Shown: positions 8,207 to 15,885 of the stretch, in pieces | How the letters are laid out: each line of letters starts with the position of its first letter | How positions within the stretch are numbered: position 1 is the first letter of the stretch | Source of the DNA: Novosphingobium sp. | GTDB lineage: Bacteria; Pseudomonadota; Alphaproteobacteria; Sphingomonadales; Sphingomonadaceae | NCBI RefSeq assembly: GCF_030696665.1 | Contig: NZ_JAUYRV010000044.1 | Location: 1-64,000 of the forward strand | DNA length: 64,000 nucleotides | Reading direction: 5' to 3' | The notes under the pieces: generated by a model | What the model saw: the letters and a program-made list of their open reading frames with translations, nothing else | Databases searched by the model: none | Told to the model about the DNA's origin: nothing | Translations under genes and position numbers: made by a program

Positions 8207-8520
8207 GTACCTATTGGTTGAGGAGGAAGATTGAAGATGAAACGAATGCAAAAACAGATCGTAAAGATCCAGTTATAACGATAAATTATTCTGGCGGTTC
8301 CCTTAGTGTTTATTGTCCAAATCCTAGCGAATATGCTGTTGATTCGGATGTAGTTAAAAAGGCTGCTGATCTAGGGGCTGAAATAATTGCGTACGCATCT
8401 ACGTGGTGCAAGGCGACTTATGAGGCGAAGCAATATGGGAAATCGATCGGAGTTGATGTCATGCCTTATGCAGGGTTATTTGCCCTACTAAAAAGGAGGG
8501 GTGTCTTATTTATAGAATAG
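8203..8520 (+). CDS. Unknown 105-aa protein, second gene of the AT-rich operon
   Basis: The middle and end read VTINYSGGSLSVYCPNPSEY, then DSDVVKKAADLGAEIIAY, then ASTWCKATYEAKQYGKSIGV and a final LFALLKRRGV. The pattern of a strand, a small turn, a helix with T/K-x2-A, a second strand and a helix (LFALL) resembles the C-terminal half of Mrr-like restriction-endonuclease folds. I see no complete PD-(D/E)xK catalytic set, so this is only a shape resemblance. It overlaps the upstream gene by 4 nt and is followed at once by a nucleotidyltransferase, so the three products probably act together. Confidence 0.65.
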   Translation: MSTYWLRRKIEDETNAKTDRKDPVITINYSGGSLSVYCPNPSEYAVDSDVVKKAADLGAEIIAYASTWCKATYEAKQYGKSIGVDVMPYAGLFALLKRRGVLFIE

Positions 8521-8528
8521 AGGAATGG

Positions 8529-8810
8529 TTGACAAACTATCTAGTGCCCTTTCGAGATAGACTCGATGGAGCGTACCTTTTTGGTTCATATATTCTCAAC
8601 GTGGACAGCCCCAATGACATTGACCTCGTTCTTGTGACACTAGATAAAGCAGGGAGTTTAGATTGGCTGAAAATACGTATGCTACGGACTTCGTTAAGTG
8701 CGCCATTCTACCGGGAATTTGGCATACCACTTTCTGCTATGGTTCTTACTTCACTCGAGTGGCGTGAACTGAAAGAAATTATGTTTCGCCACCGAAAGGC
8801 GCTTTGGTAA
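8529..8810 (+). CDS. Minimal nucleotidyltransferase (MNT)-like protein
   Basis: About 93-100 aa with the nucleotidyltransferase signature GSYILNVDSPNDIDLVLV: GS, then a D-x-D pair that binds metal. MNT proteins transfer nucleotides to proteins, RNA or small molecules, and several act as antitoxins (for example in HEPN-MNT pairs). No HEPN partner is visible here. The start is uncertain. TTG at 8529 has gagga 4 nt upstream. The frame stays open to an ATT at 8508 that sits behind a much stronger aaaaggagggg (8491-8501) and would add YRIEEWL, a natural N-terminus. AT-rich like the two genes before it. Confidence 0.72.
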   Translation: MTNYLVPFRDRLDGAYLFGSYILNVDSPNDIDLVLVTLDKAGSLDWLKIRMLRTSLSAPFYREFGIPLSAMVLTSLEWRELKEIMFRHRKALW

Positions 8811-8832
8811 AGTCCGAACATATGCTTTCGGT

Positions 8833-9042
8833 TTAACGTTCAATTTCAACCAATTCCCAGCCGCTCTTTTGTCCAAAAATTTCCGGAGTCGAGTGATGTG
8901 TACCGCTACCATCTAGCCACTTCAGAATGATGTGCCGTTCAGTGATCTCAATGATTTCTGCATTCCTAAAGTGACCAAACCCGTATCTGGGATGGATTCC
9001 ACGCCAAACTTGGCCAATTTCTGGTGACACATTGTTGGGCAT
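8833..9042 (-). CDS. Small unknown protein with a VWR..DPR-type N-terminus
   Basis: 69 aa, converging on the nucleotidyltransferase gene and also AT-rich. The sequence begins PEIGQVWRGIHPRYGFGHFR, then strand-rich IIEITERHIILKWLDGSG and FGQKSGWELVEIER. That looks like a small beta-barrel (SH3-like) domain found as a stand-alone ORF in many genomes. Function unknown. It may share the transferred island with the three plus-strand genes, or it may simply be a native small gene. Confidence 0.5.
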   Translation of the reverse strand: MPNNVSPEIGQVWRGIHPRYGFGHFRNAEIIEITERHIILKWLDGSGTHHSTPEIFGQKSGWELVEIER

Positions 9043-9152
9043 AATGGCAGCTTTCCTCGGATAAATTCAAATTTGACAAATTTCTTTTGGAACTTGCAAA
9101 GGCTTATAGTTAGCGACGACTGGATCGTGTTTGACGGTAAAAGGTCAAAAAA

Positions 9153-9782
9153 TCAATCTGTAATACCAACCTGCTTCTCCACCAGCGCAATCGCCGTCGC
9201 CACCGCCATCTCCCGCGTCAAATTCGACGTATCCAGCAACGCCGCGCCCTCGGCCTGCCGCAACGGAGCCTCCGCCCGGTTCCGGTCGCGCTCATCGCGC
9301 TCCGCCAGGTCAGCCTCGATCTCCTCGCGCGCCACATCCTTGCCCAGCCCGCGCATCTCCGCCCAACGCCGCATCGCGCGCGCGCTGACGCTGGCGGTGA
9401 CGAACAGCTTGGCGTCGGCATGGGGGGCGATCACGGTGGCGATGTCGCGGCCGTCCAGCACGGCGCCGCCTGCTTGGTTCGCAAAGGCCTGTTGCCGCGC
9501 CAGCAGCGCCGCGCGCACGGCGGGATGCACCGAAACGCGGCTGGCATAGCCGCCGCTTTCCTCACTGCGCAGTTCGGGATCGTCCAGCAGGCTTTCGGGA
9601 AAGCCGCACGCCGCCAGCGCTGCGGGCGCATCATCGGGATTGCCGCCGCTCAGGAACACCTGTCGCCCCACCGCACGATAGAGCAGTCCGGTGTCTAGAT
9701 GCGGCAGGCCGAAATGCGCGGCGAGCGCCTTGGCGATGGTGCCTTTGCCCGAAGCGGTCGGGCCATCCACGGCGATGATCAT
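9153..9782 (-). CDS. cmk: Cytidylate kinase
   Basis: 209 aa. The N-terminal P-loop is [16 protein letters not shown], then [14 protein letters not shown] (CMP-binding) and [23 protein letters not shown], the family's conserved core. [11 protein letters not shown] is the lid region. It phosphorylates CMP and dCMP with ATP. Its start overlaps the end of aroA by 4 nt, so the two are co-translated. The rpsA that often follows cmk lies past the AT-rich island. Confidence 0.95.
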   Translation of the reverse strand: MIIAVDGPTASGKGTIAKALAAHFGLPHLDTGLLYRAVGRQVFLSGGNPDDAPAALAACGFPESLLDDPELRSEESGGYASRVSVHPAVRAALLARQQAFANQAGGAVLDGRDIATVIAPHADAKLFVTASVSARAMRRWAEMRGLGKDVAREEIEADLAERDERDRNRAEAPLRQAEGAALLDTSNLTREMAVATAIALVEKQVGITD

Positions 9783-11140
9783 GCGGCCGCACCTTCAGGT
9801 CGGACACTGGCCAGCAGGCTTTCGAACACCGGAAAGCTGGTGGCGATGGGCCGCGTGTCGTCCACTTCCACGCCGCGCTTGCTGGCGATTCCGGCAATCG
9901 CCATCGCCATCGCAATGCGGTGGTCCAGATGCGTCACCACGCTTGCGCCGTCCGCCGTGCCGGGCAGCGGATCGCCGCCGGTGCCGTCGATGATCAACCC
10001 GTCCTCGGTCTCAGTCACGGTCGCACCTGCCAGCTCCAGCGCGGCGCGCATCGCGCTGATCCGGTCGCTTTCCTTCACGCGCAGTTCTTCCAGCCCGGTG
10101 GTCACGGTGCGGCCCTTGGCGAGCGCGGCGGCCACGAACAGCACCGGGAATTCGTCCACCATGCTCGGCACCACGGCGGGGTCCACGTCGATGCCGGTCA
10201 GCAGCGAATGGCGCACGCGCAGGTCTGCCACCGGCTCACCGCCCACATCGCGCCGGTCCAGTTCCTCGATGCTCCCGCCCATCAGCCGCAGCACATCGAA
10301 CAGCGCGGCGCGCGTGGGGTTCAGCCCCACGTTCTCCACCACAAGGTCAGACCCTTCGACCAGCAGCGCCGCCACCACAAAGAACGCGGCAGACGACGGA
10401 TCGCCCGGCACCACGATATCCTGTGGCTTCAATTCCGCCTCGCCACGCACGCGGATGATCCGCGCACCGTCATCGGCCAGATCGACGGTCAGTTCCGCGC
10501 CAAACCCGCGCAGCATCCGTTCCGAATGATCCCGCGTAGGGATCGGTTCGATCACCGTGGTGATACCCGGCGTGTTCAGCCCCGCCAGCAGGATCGCGCT
10601 CTTCACTTGCGCCGAAGCCACCGGCAGCCGGTATTCGATCGGCACGGCAGGCGAAATGCCGCGCAGCGTCAGGGGGAGCCGCCCGCCGGGGCTGGCGCTA
10701 AACTCAGCGCCCATCGTGGAAAGCGGATCGATCACGCGCCCCATCGGCCGCTTGGACAGCGAACCATCGCCCACGAACGTCGCGGTGATCGGATGCGTGG
10801 CGACCAGCCCCATCAGCAGCCGCGTCGACGTGCCGGAATTGCCCATGTCGAGCGCCGCTTGCGGTTGCAGCAACCCGCCCACACCCACGCCGTGAACATG
10901 CCACATGCCGTCCGCATCACGCTCGATGGTTGCGCCCATCGCGCGCATGGCGGCGGCGGTGGAGAGCACGTCCTCGCCTTCCAGCAGCCCCGTCACCCGC
11001 GTCTCACCCACCGCCAGCGCGCCCAGCATGATCGAGCGGTGGCTGATGGACTTGTCGCCCGGCACGCGAATCCGCCCGGTCAGCGGGCCGGAAGCGGTGA
11101 AGCGGCGGGGGCGCATCTGCGCAGGGTCGTGTGAAGACAC
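9779..11140 (-). CDS. aroA: 3-phosphoshikimate 1-carboxyvinyltransferase (EPSP synthase)
   Basis: 453 aa, somewhat longer than the E. coli enzyme and closest in motifs to the class II (CP4-like) group: [37 protein letters not shown] and [17 protein letters not shown]. It joins PEP to shikimate-3-phosphate in the aromatic pathway. The PEP-site loop reads GNSGTSTRL. The residue matching the Ala that gives CP4 its glyphosate tolerance appears to be Gly here, so tolerance cannot be assumed. It is translated first, with cmk overlapping its stop. Confidence 0.93.
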   Translation of the reverse strand: MSSHDPAQMRPRRFTASGPLTGRIRVPGDKSISHRSIMLGALAVGETRVTGLLEGEDVLSTAAAMRAMGATIERDADGMWHVHGVGVGGLLQPQAALDMGNSGTSTRLLMGLVATHPITATFVGDGSLSKRPMGRVIDPLSTMGAEFSASPGGRLPLTLRGISPAVPIEYRLPVASAQVKSAILLAGLNTPGITTVIEPIPTRDHSERMLRGFGAELTVDLADDGARIIRVRGEAELKPQDIVVPGDPSSAAFFVVAALLVEGSDLVVENVGLNPTRAALFDVLRLMGGSIEELDRRDVGGEPVADLRVRHSLLTGIDVDPAVVPSMVDEFPVLFVAAALAKGRTVTTGLEELRVKESDRISAMRAALELAGATVTETEDGLIIDGTGGDPLPGTADGASVVTHLDHRIAMAMAIAGIASKRGVEVDDTRPIATSFPVFESLLASVRPEGAAA

Positions 11141-11314
11141 AGGACAACTCTTTCAGGTCGGGGAGGCGGATAAAGCGCGCGGCTTTTGACAGCAGCGCGC
11201 CGCTATGGCAAGGCGCGCGCTCTCTTGATTCCGCGGATGCGCGGACCCATCAAGTGTGCAGTTTCTCCGCCCGGGCAAAATCCTTTCGCGCCGGGCCAGT
11301 CTTGAGGAAGTTTC

Positions 11315-11632
11315 ATGGTCAAGCCGGAATGGGGCGCCAAGCACGGTTGTCCGAAGTGTGGCACCCGCTTCTACGATCTGGGCAAAACCGACCCGATCAC
11401 CTGCGTCGAGTGCAAGTACACCTGGACCGCCGAGCCGGTGCTCAAGTCGAAGCAGCCGATCCCTTATGAAGAAGTTCAGAAGGAGAAGGTCGATGTCGCC
11501 CCTGACGTCGATCTGGCCGACGAAGACATCGACATCGACGAAGACGGCGATTCGCCCGACAATGACGTTGATCTCGGCGGCGACGACGACCTTGGCGTGC
11601 CCGGCACGAGCGGGGACGACGACGAAGTTTGA
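11315..11632 (+). CDS. TIGR02300 / FYDLN-acid family protein
   Basis: 105 aa. The N-terminus is a zinc-ribbon-like domain: CPKCGTRFYDLGKTDP and CVECKYTW supply two CxxC pairs around the family's FYDL signature. The second half is a strongly acidic tail rich in Asp (DLADEDIDIDEDGD). This family is found across alphaproteobacteria and has no assigned biochemical role. Length and domain order are normal. It is divergent from aroA and followed by a clear terminator. Confidence 0.88.
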   Translation: MVKPEWGAKHGCPKCGTRFYDLGKTDPITCVECKYTWTAEPVLKSKQPIPYEEVQKEKVDVAPDVDLADEDIDIDEDGDSPDNDVDLGGDDDLGVPGTSGDDDEV

Positions 11633-11641
11633 TGCTGACTT

Positions 11642-11671
11642 GGGGCCGACCTTTCGGGTCGGCTCCGAAAA
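11642..11671 (+). terminator. Terminator after the FYDLN-acid gene
   Basis: Arms GGGGCCGACC (11642-11651) and GGTCGGCTCC (11657-11666) surround a short loop. They are followed by GAAAAATTT rather than a pure T run. The position 10 nt after the stop codon supports the call. Confidence 0.65.
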
Positions 11672-11789
11672 ATTTCTGCAGGCGGTTTTTTCGTCTTGCC
11701 AGTCCGGGCACTCTCCCTTAGAGGCGCGGCTCCCGGCGAGATAGACCCGCCGGAACAGGCTGCTTCCCACAGGCGCTTGTTGGAAATAT

Positions 11790-11865
11790 GGGGCCTTAGC
11801 TCAGCTGGGAGAGCGCCTGCATGGCATGCAGGAGGTCAGCGGTTCGATCCCGCTAGGCTCCACCA
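11790..11865 (+). tRNA. tRNA-Ala (GGC)
   Basis: A 76-nt cloverleaf with encoded CCA. The acceptor stem GGGGCCT pairs with AGGCTCC and includes the G3-U70 wobble that identifies alanine tRNAs. The anticodon stem CCTGC/GCAGG holds loop ATGGCAT, giving anticodon GGC. The T arm contains GGTTCGATCC. A hairpin terminator begins about 10 nt after the CCA. Confidence 0.97.
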
Positions 11866-11875
11866 TTTCTTCTGA

Positions 11876-11900
11876 AAGGCCGCCTTCGGGCGGCTTTTTT
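11876..11900 (+). terminator. Terminator downstream of tRNA-Ala
   Basis: AAGGCCGCC, a TTCG loop, GGCGGC and six T in a row. This is a textbook intrinsic terminator directly behind the tRNA gene. Confidence 0.88.
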
Positions 11901-11937
11901 GCGTTTGGGCACAGGCGTTTGCGCGGTGTTTCCGAAG

Positions 11938-11967
11938 TGCACCTAGATGCACCTAACTGCACCTAGC
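11938..11967. repeat. Three tandem 10-bp repeats (TGCACCTARN)
   Basis: Three head-to-tail copies at 11938, 11948 and 11958 share TGCACCTA, with two variable bases per unit. They lie about 70 bp downstream of tRNA-Ala and just before an inverted GC-rich repeat pair. The function is not evident; they could be a slippage product or a residue of an insertion. Confidence 0.75.
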
Positions 11968-11977
11968 CAACACCAAA

Positions 11978-12066
11978 GCGCCCCCGCGAAGGCGGGGGCC
12001 TCAGGCTGCGTGGCGCTAGTTTGAGGTTTCGTAAACGGCCAGCGGCCCCCGCCTGCGCGGGGGCGC
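11978..12066. repeat. Inverted pair of REP-like GC-rich palindromes
   Basis: Two 23-bp elements (11978-12000 and 12044-12066) are reverse complements with one mismatch. Each is itself a hairpin (CCCCCGC / GCGGGGG around a 4-nt loop). A 43-bp spacer separates them. This is the doublet layout of bacterial REP/BIME elements. It lies in the gap between tRNA-Ala and the oxygenase gene and could also act as a transcription stop for the converging gene. Confidence 0.78.
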
Positions 12067-12085
12067 GTTGGTCAGTTTTCTCGGG

Positions 12086-13027
12086 TCATTTTTTCAGGCC
12101 AATTTCGCGCAGGCGTTCCTGCAGGTAATCGTCCGCAGTGATCGACACGGGATAGCGGTCCGGATTTTCGTCGGTGATGCACTGCGTCAGCGTCTCAAAC
12201 CGGAAATCGCTGCGCAGGTGCAGGAAGAACGGCATCGAATAGCGGCTGTGCTTGGCCCGCTCTCCGTCCGGGTTGCGCACGCGGTGCGTGGTGGAGGGCA
12301 GGACGTGATTCGTCAGCCGCTGCAGCATGTCCCCGATGTTCACCGCCAGCGCGCCTTGCGGCGGTGAAACGCTGATCCAATCGCCTGATTTCGAAAGCAA
12401 TTCCAGACCAGCCTCTTCGGCGCCCAGCAGCAGCGTGATCAGATTGATGTCCTCATGCGCCCCTGCCCGAATCGCGCCCGGCTCTGCATCGGCGGGCAGG
12501 GGAGGATAATGGAGCAGGCGCATCACCGAATTGCCGTCCTCGATTGCCGGATCGAACCAATGCTCGTCCAGCCCCAGCCACTGCGCAATCCGCGCCAGAA
12601 TCCGCGCGCCTACGCGGTCGAATTCGGCGTAGAGTTCCTCGAACGTTTCGCGGAAACCTTCGGGCTGTGTGGGCCAGATGTTGGGGAACATTGACATGCT
12701 GGCAAGCGGGTGATCGGCTGGAAGATCGCGGCCAACGTGCCAGAACTCCTTGAGATCATGGCGTTTTGCCCCCTTCGCGATTTCCGTGCCGAACGGCGTA
12801 TAGCCGCGCGCGCCGCCAAGGCCGTCGATGTAATAGCTCCGCTTCTCCGCTTCGGGCAGCGCAAAGAATTCGGCGGTGAGTTTCCACGCGCGGGCGATCA
12901 GGTCTGCGTCGATGCCGTGGTCTTTCACCATAGCGAAGCCAAATGTCTGAAAGCTTTCGCCCAGTTCGCGGGAAAGGGCATCAGGCTCGGTCGTCAGCGA
13001 GATCACCGGCAAGGTTTCGAGAGGCAT
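12086..13027 (-). CDS. 2-oxoglutarate/Fe(II)-dependent oxygenase, isopenicillin N synthase family
   Basis: 313 aa. An N-terminal non-haem dioxygenase domain (about 7-110) precedes the 2OG-Fe(II) core. Iron ligands are visible as His191 and Asp193 (GAHEDINLITLL) and His248 (STTHRVRNP). Arg262 in RYSMPFFLH is placed to bind 2-oxoglutarate. Such enzymes oxidise diverse small molecules, so the substrate cannot be named. It is divergent from the EVE-domain gene. Length is normal for the family. Confidence 0.88.
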   Translation of the reverse strand: MPLETLPVISLTTEPDALSRELGESFQTFGFAMVKDHGIDADLIARAWKLTAEFFALPEAEKRSYYIDGLGGARGYTPFGTEIAKGAKRHDLKEFWHVGRDLPADHPLASMSMFPNIWPTQPEGFRETFEELYAEFDRVGARILARIAQWLGLDEHWFDPAIEDGNSVMRLLHYPPLPADAEPGAIRAGAHEDINLITLLLGAEEAGLELLSKSGDWISVSPPQGALAVNIGDMLQRLTNHVLPSTTHRVRNPDGERAKHSRYSMPFFLHLRSDFRFETLTQCITDENPDRYPVSITADDYLQERLREIGLKK

Positions 13028-13090
13028 GGTGTTCCAGTTCGCAAATTTGTCGCTATGGAAACCGCCTTAACGGGATTCTCGCGGGGTTTC

Positions 13091-13534
13091 ATGACCAAAA
13101 TCAACATCGCAGACACGACTGGCCGCAACCTCTGGCTGATGAAGTCCGAACCCGACGTCTATGGCTGGGACGATCTGGTGGCTGAGGGCGAGGGAACGTG
13201 GGATGGGGTGCGCAATCATCTTGCTGCGCGCAACCTTCGCACGATGCAGCCGGGCGATCTGGCGTTCTTCTATCATTCGAACATCGGCATCGAAATTGTG
13301 GGGGTGGCGGTGATCAGTGAAGGGGGATTGACCGACCCGACCGACCCCGAAGGCAAATGGGCGGCGGTAAAGGTGAAGCCGGTGGAAAAGCTGCCGCAGT
13401 CAGTGACGCTTAAACAGGTGAAGGCGACGCCGGAGTTGCAGGAGATGGACCTGATCCGCTTGTCGCGCCTGTCGGTCGGATCGGTGCGGCCCGATGAATG
13501 GGCGCTCGTTCTGAAGATGGCTGGCGCTGTTTGA
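13091..13534 (+). CDS. EVE-domain protein
   Basis: 147 aa from the ATG at 13091; the frame is open upstream but that part looks non-coding. The signatures LWLMKSEPDVYGWDDL, TWDGVRNHLAARNLR, GDLAFFYHSN and EIVGVAVISEGGLTDPT define the EVE/PUA-like fold (human THYN1 type). EVE domains bind modified bases in DNA or RNA and occur both as housekeeping proteins and in defence genes. No defence partner adjoins this copy, so a housekeeping role is more likely. Confidence 0.92.
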   Translation: MTKINIADTTGRNLWLMKSEPDVYGWDDLVAEGEGTWDGVRNHLAARNLRTMQPGDLAFFYHSNIGIEIVGVAVISEGGLTDPTDPEGKWAAVKVKPVEKLPQSVTLKQVKATPELQEMDLIRLSRLSVGSVRPDEWALVLKMAGAV

Positions 13535-13614
13535 CGGGAACCGGATTGGCCTGTTGCGCGTATTTGTCTCCGAGAGGGCGAACGGTTTCGCCCGACAAAT
13601 CAAGGAGATTCCCT

Positions 13615-13797
13615 GTGGGTGAAATGACCGACAAGGCCAAGGGCCTCGCCAACGAAGCTGCTGGCAACATCAAGCAGGCCGTAGGCAAGGCAACCAGCAA
13701 CGAAAAGCTGCAGGCTGAAGGCATTGCGCAAGAGCGCAAGGGCGAAGCCCAGCAGGTTGAAGGCAAGGTCAAGGGCGCGCTGGGCGACAAGGTCTGA
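13615..13797 (+). CDS. CsbD family stress-response protein
   Basis: 60 aa, very hydrophilic: MTDKAKGLANEAAGNIKQ, then repeated K/E/A/G helices ending in KGALGDKV. That is the CsbD pattern, usually induced by general stress; the molecular role is unknown. I chose GTG at 13615 because aaggaga ends 7 nt upstream. The internal ATG at 13624 would be 16 nt away. It is followed by a terminator-like hairpin at 13852. Confidence 0.88.
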   Translation: MGEMTDKAKGLANEAAGNIKQAVGKATSNEKLQAEGIAQERKGEAQQVEGKVKGALGDKV

Positions 13798-13851
13798 GCA
13801 CGAACTGAGACGTTTTTGACTGGCGCTCAGTCTTCCTCGCCAGTTGAAGAG

Positions 13852-13882
13852 AGGGCCGTCCCGCTTGAGGCGGCCCTTCTCG
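13852..13882 (+). terminator. Probable terminator after the CsbD gene
   Basis: Arms AGGGCCG (13852-13858) and CGGCCCT (13871-13877) are separated by a 12-nt loop and followed by a modest T-rich stretch. The loop is long, so this is a moderate-quality terminator. Confidence 0.5.
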
Positions 13883-13979
13883 TTTGCGGAGCTTTCGACT
13901 TGTGTCCCGCCTTGGAACGATCCCGATAATGGCGGAAAACCGGGATACCGAAAGGTGAATAATTCGTTAAGCAGGCGTC

Positions 13980-14255
13980 ATGAACAGGTCGCTCGCAACT
14001 GCCGCCGCTTCGGGTGCTGCCTATGGCACAGCCCGCCATTCCTTCCGCGCCTCGCTACCGCGCCATGTGCTGCGGGAACTGCCCAAGCTGGAGCCGGAAG
14101 TGGTTGCCGCCATGCGTCGGGCCGAGGAGCGCCTGCGCGAGATGGATGTGCGGTCCGAGCCGGTCGACCTCAAGCGCATCACCATGCAGGACGTCCGTGA
14201 TTTCATGATTGCCTATTGTGCGTGCTTCATGGCGGTGATGGTGTTTATCGCCTGA
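13980..14255 (+). CDS. Small unknown protein with one C-terminal membrane segment
   Basis: 91 aa, not recognised. A basic N-terminal half (RHSFRASLPRHVLREL) is followed by a charged helix (EVVAAMRRAEERLREMD). It ends in a hydrophobic segment (about 75-91, FMIAYCACFMAVMVFIA) that probably anchors the protein in the inner membrane with its tail. The reading frame shows normal high-GC codon use. An inverted repeat of the sphingomonad type follows at 14309. Confidence 0.6.
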   Translation: MNRSLATAAASGAAYGTARHSFRASLPRHVLRELPKLEPEVVAAMRRAEERLREMDVRSEPVDLKRITMQDVRDFMIAYCACFMAVMVFIA

Positions 14256-14308
14256 TGGCTTAGCTTCAGGTATTTTTCGGGCAGCGTGTCACGTATCCCG
14301 AATTTGAG

Positions 14309-14398
14309 CGTCATCCTGAACTTGTTTCAGGGTCCATTGGGCCAATCAGGCGTCAGCTTGTGGGGAAAGATGGACCCTGAAACAAGTTCAGGGTGACG
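14309..14398. repeat. Long inverted repeat, REP-like, 28-bp arms
   Basis: The left arm (14309-14336, starting CGTCATCCTGAACTTG) and right arm (14371-14398, ending CAAGTTCAGGGTGACG) are reverse complements with one mismatch around a 34-nt loop. I associate elements of this wording with intergenic gaps in Sphingomonadales. It lies between two converging genes and could terminate both. Confidence 0.85.
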
Positions 14399-14434
14399 AA
14401 TATTGGTGAGCCGTGGGCTGTGCTCCAAGGCCAA

Positions 14435-15745
14435 TTACGCTGCCTTTGCGGGTTTCTCAGCCTTGTAGAGGAGCCAGCCCAGCCACGCCGACACCACGCA
14501 CATTGCCGCGCCGAGCAGAAGCTGGTCAACCAGTGCCACGCCCAACCCGCTAAGGCCGCCTGCGACCAGCGCGCCGACCACCATCGCGCCTGAATTGACG
14601 ATGTTGTTCGCCGCAATCGTCCGTGCGGTTTCAGACTTGTGGACCACGGTGGTGAGGAAGGCATAGAGCGGCACGACGAACATGCCGCCAGCCACCGCGA
14701 TGCCCAGCAGGCACAGCAGCAGCGGAACGGCGAGCGGCTGGACGATGAACGTAGCCACATCCATCAACTGCTGTCCGGGCATTTCGGGCCACATCTTGCA
14801 CACCACGTGAAAGGCCACGACGAACACGCCCATCACCATTACTGATGCGGGCGAATAGCGCGCCGAGACGGTGCCTTTCAGCAGCGCGTTGATCGACATG
14901 GAGCCGATGGCGATGCCGACGGAAAACATCACGAGAAACAGGCTGGCGACTTCCTTGCTGGCATAGAGCACGTTCTTGGCCAGCGGCGGAAACTGGATGA
15001 ACAGCACCGTGCCGACCGTCCAGAAAAAGCTGATGGCGATGATGGCCATGAACACCTGACGGTGTCGTGTGGTGTTGCGGATCAGCCGCCATGACGAGGT
15101 GAAGACGTTGAAATCGATCTTCTGCGCTTCGTGGATTGGTGGGGCAGGGGGCACCTGCCGCCCGGAGAAATAGCCGACCAGCGCGGTCAGTACGACGCCA
15201 CCGGCGGCGACTTCGACCGGAATCCAGCCTGCCAGAATCGTGCCTGCAAGGATGGCGATATAGGTGCCCGCCTCTACCAGACCGGTGCCGGCAAGAACTT
15301 CATTATCGTGCAGATGCTGCGGCAGGATGGCGTATTTGATCGGACCGAAAAATGTGGAGTGGACGCCCATTGCCAGCAGCGCGGCGAGCATCAGCGGGAT
15401 GGCGATGGCTTCGACTTCCATGCCCAGCCACGCCATGACCAATCCTGCGCCGCCGACCACCATGATCGCGATTTCGCAGGCCTTTACCACGCGGATGATC
15501 TTGGCTTTGTCGCGCATGTCGGCCAGTTGCCCGGCGAGCGCGGAGAGCAGGAAGAACGGCAGGATGAACAGGCCCGAGGCGATGGCCGAAAAGCGCGCCT
15601 CTTCCGCTTCGGAACTGTAGACGCTGTACACCACGTACAGGACCATCGCGTTCTTGTAGAGATTGTCGTTGAAGGCCCCCAGAAGCTGGGTGACGAACAG
15701 CGGAAGGAAGCGGCGCGTGCGCACCAGATGCGTCGATGTTGTCAT
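14435..15745 (-). CDS. MFS transporter, LplT-like (lysophospholipid transporter type)
   Basis: 436 aa with about 12 membrane helices. The start FLPLFVTQLLGAFNDNLYKNAM is the mark of the LplT branch of the major facilitator superfamily, which flips lysophospholipids inward; HSTFFGPIKYAILPQHL is a second family block. In E. coli LplT is followed by the acyltransferase Aas. Here no acyltransferase is attached, and a CDP-alcohol phosphatidyltransferase lies divergently next door. The substrate is inferred from family only. Confidence 0.8.
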   Translation of the reverse strand: MTTSTHLVRTRRFLPLFVTQLLGAFNDNLYKNAMVLYVVYSVYSSEAEEARFSAIASGLFILPFFLLSALAGQLADMRDKAKIIRVVKACEIAIMVVGGAGLVMAWLGMEVEAIAIPLMLAALLAMGVHSTFFGPIKYAILPQHLHDNEVLAGTGLVEAGTYIAILAGTILAGWIPVEVAAGGVVLTALVGYFSGRQVPPAPPIHEAQKIDFNVFTSSWRLIRNTTRHRQVFMAIIAISFFWTVGTVLFIQFPPLAKNVLYASKEVASLFLVMFSVGIAIGSMSINALLKGTVSARYSPASVMVMGVFVVAFHVVCKMWPEMPGQQLMDVATFIVQPLAVPLLLCLLGIAVAGGMFVVPLYAFLTTVVHKSETARTIAANNIVNSGAMVVGALVAGGLSGLGVALVDQLLLGAAMCVVSAWLGWLLYKAEKPAKAA

Positions 15746-15885
15746 TTAATCCGTTGCCAGCATCTTCTCGTCCCGCGCACCCTTAGCCGCGAGCGAGCCT
15801 CGGGCAAGCAGTTTTGAACTCGAACGCGGTAGGGCGTGAATGTTGCGATTCCGTTTGACGCAATTGCGCGCTATGCCCGATTCCG

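Noticed and set aside
11938..12066. A CRISPR array behind tRNA-Ala
   Set aside because: The repeats are 10 bp with no spacers and no cas genes are near; the second element is an inverted pair.
13091..13534. EVE-domain protein as part of a defence system
   Set aside because: EVE proteins can accompany restriction genes, but this one is flanked by an oxygenase and a CsbD gene, and no nuclease or methylase is near.
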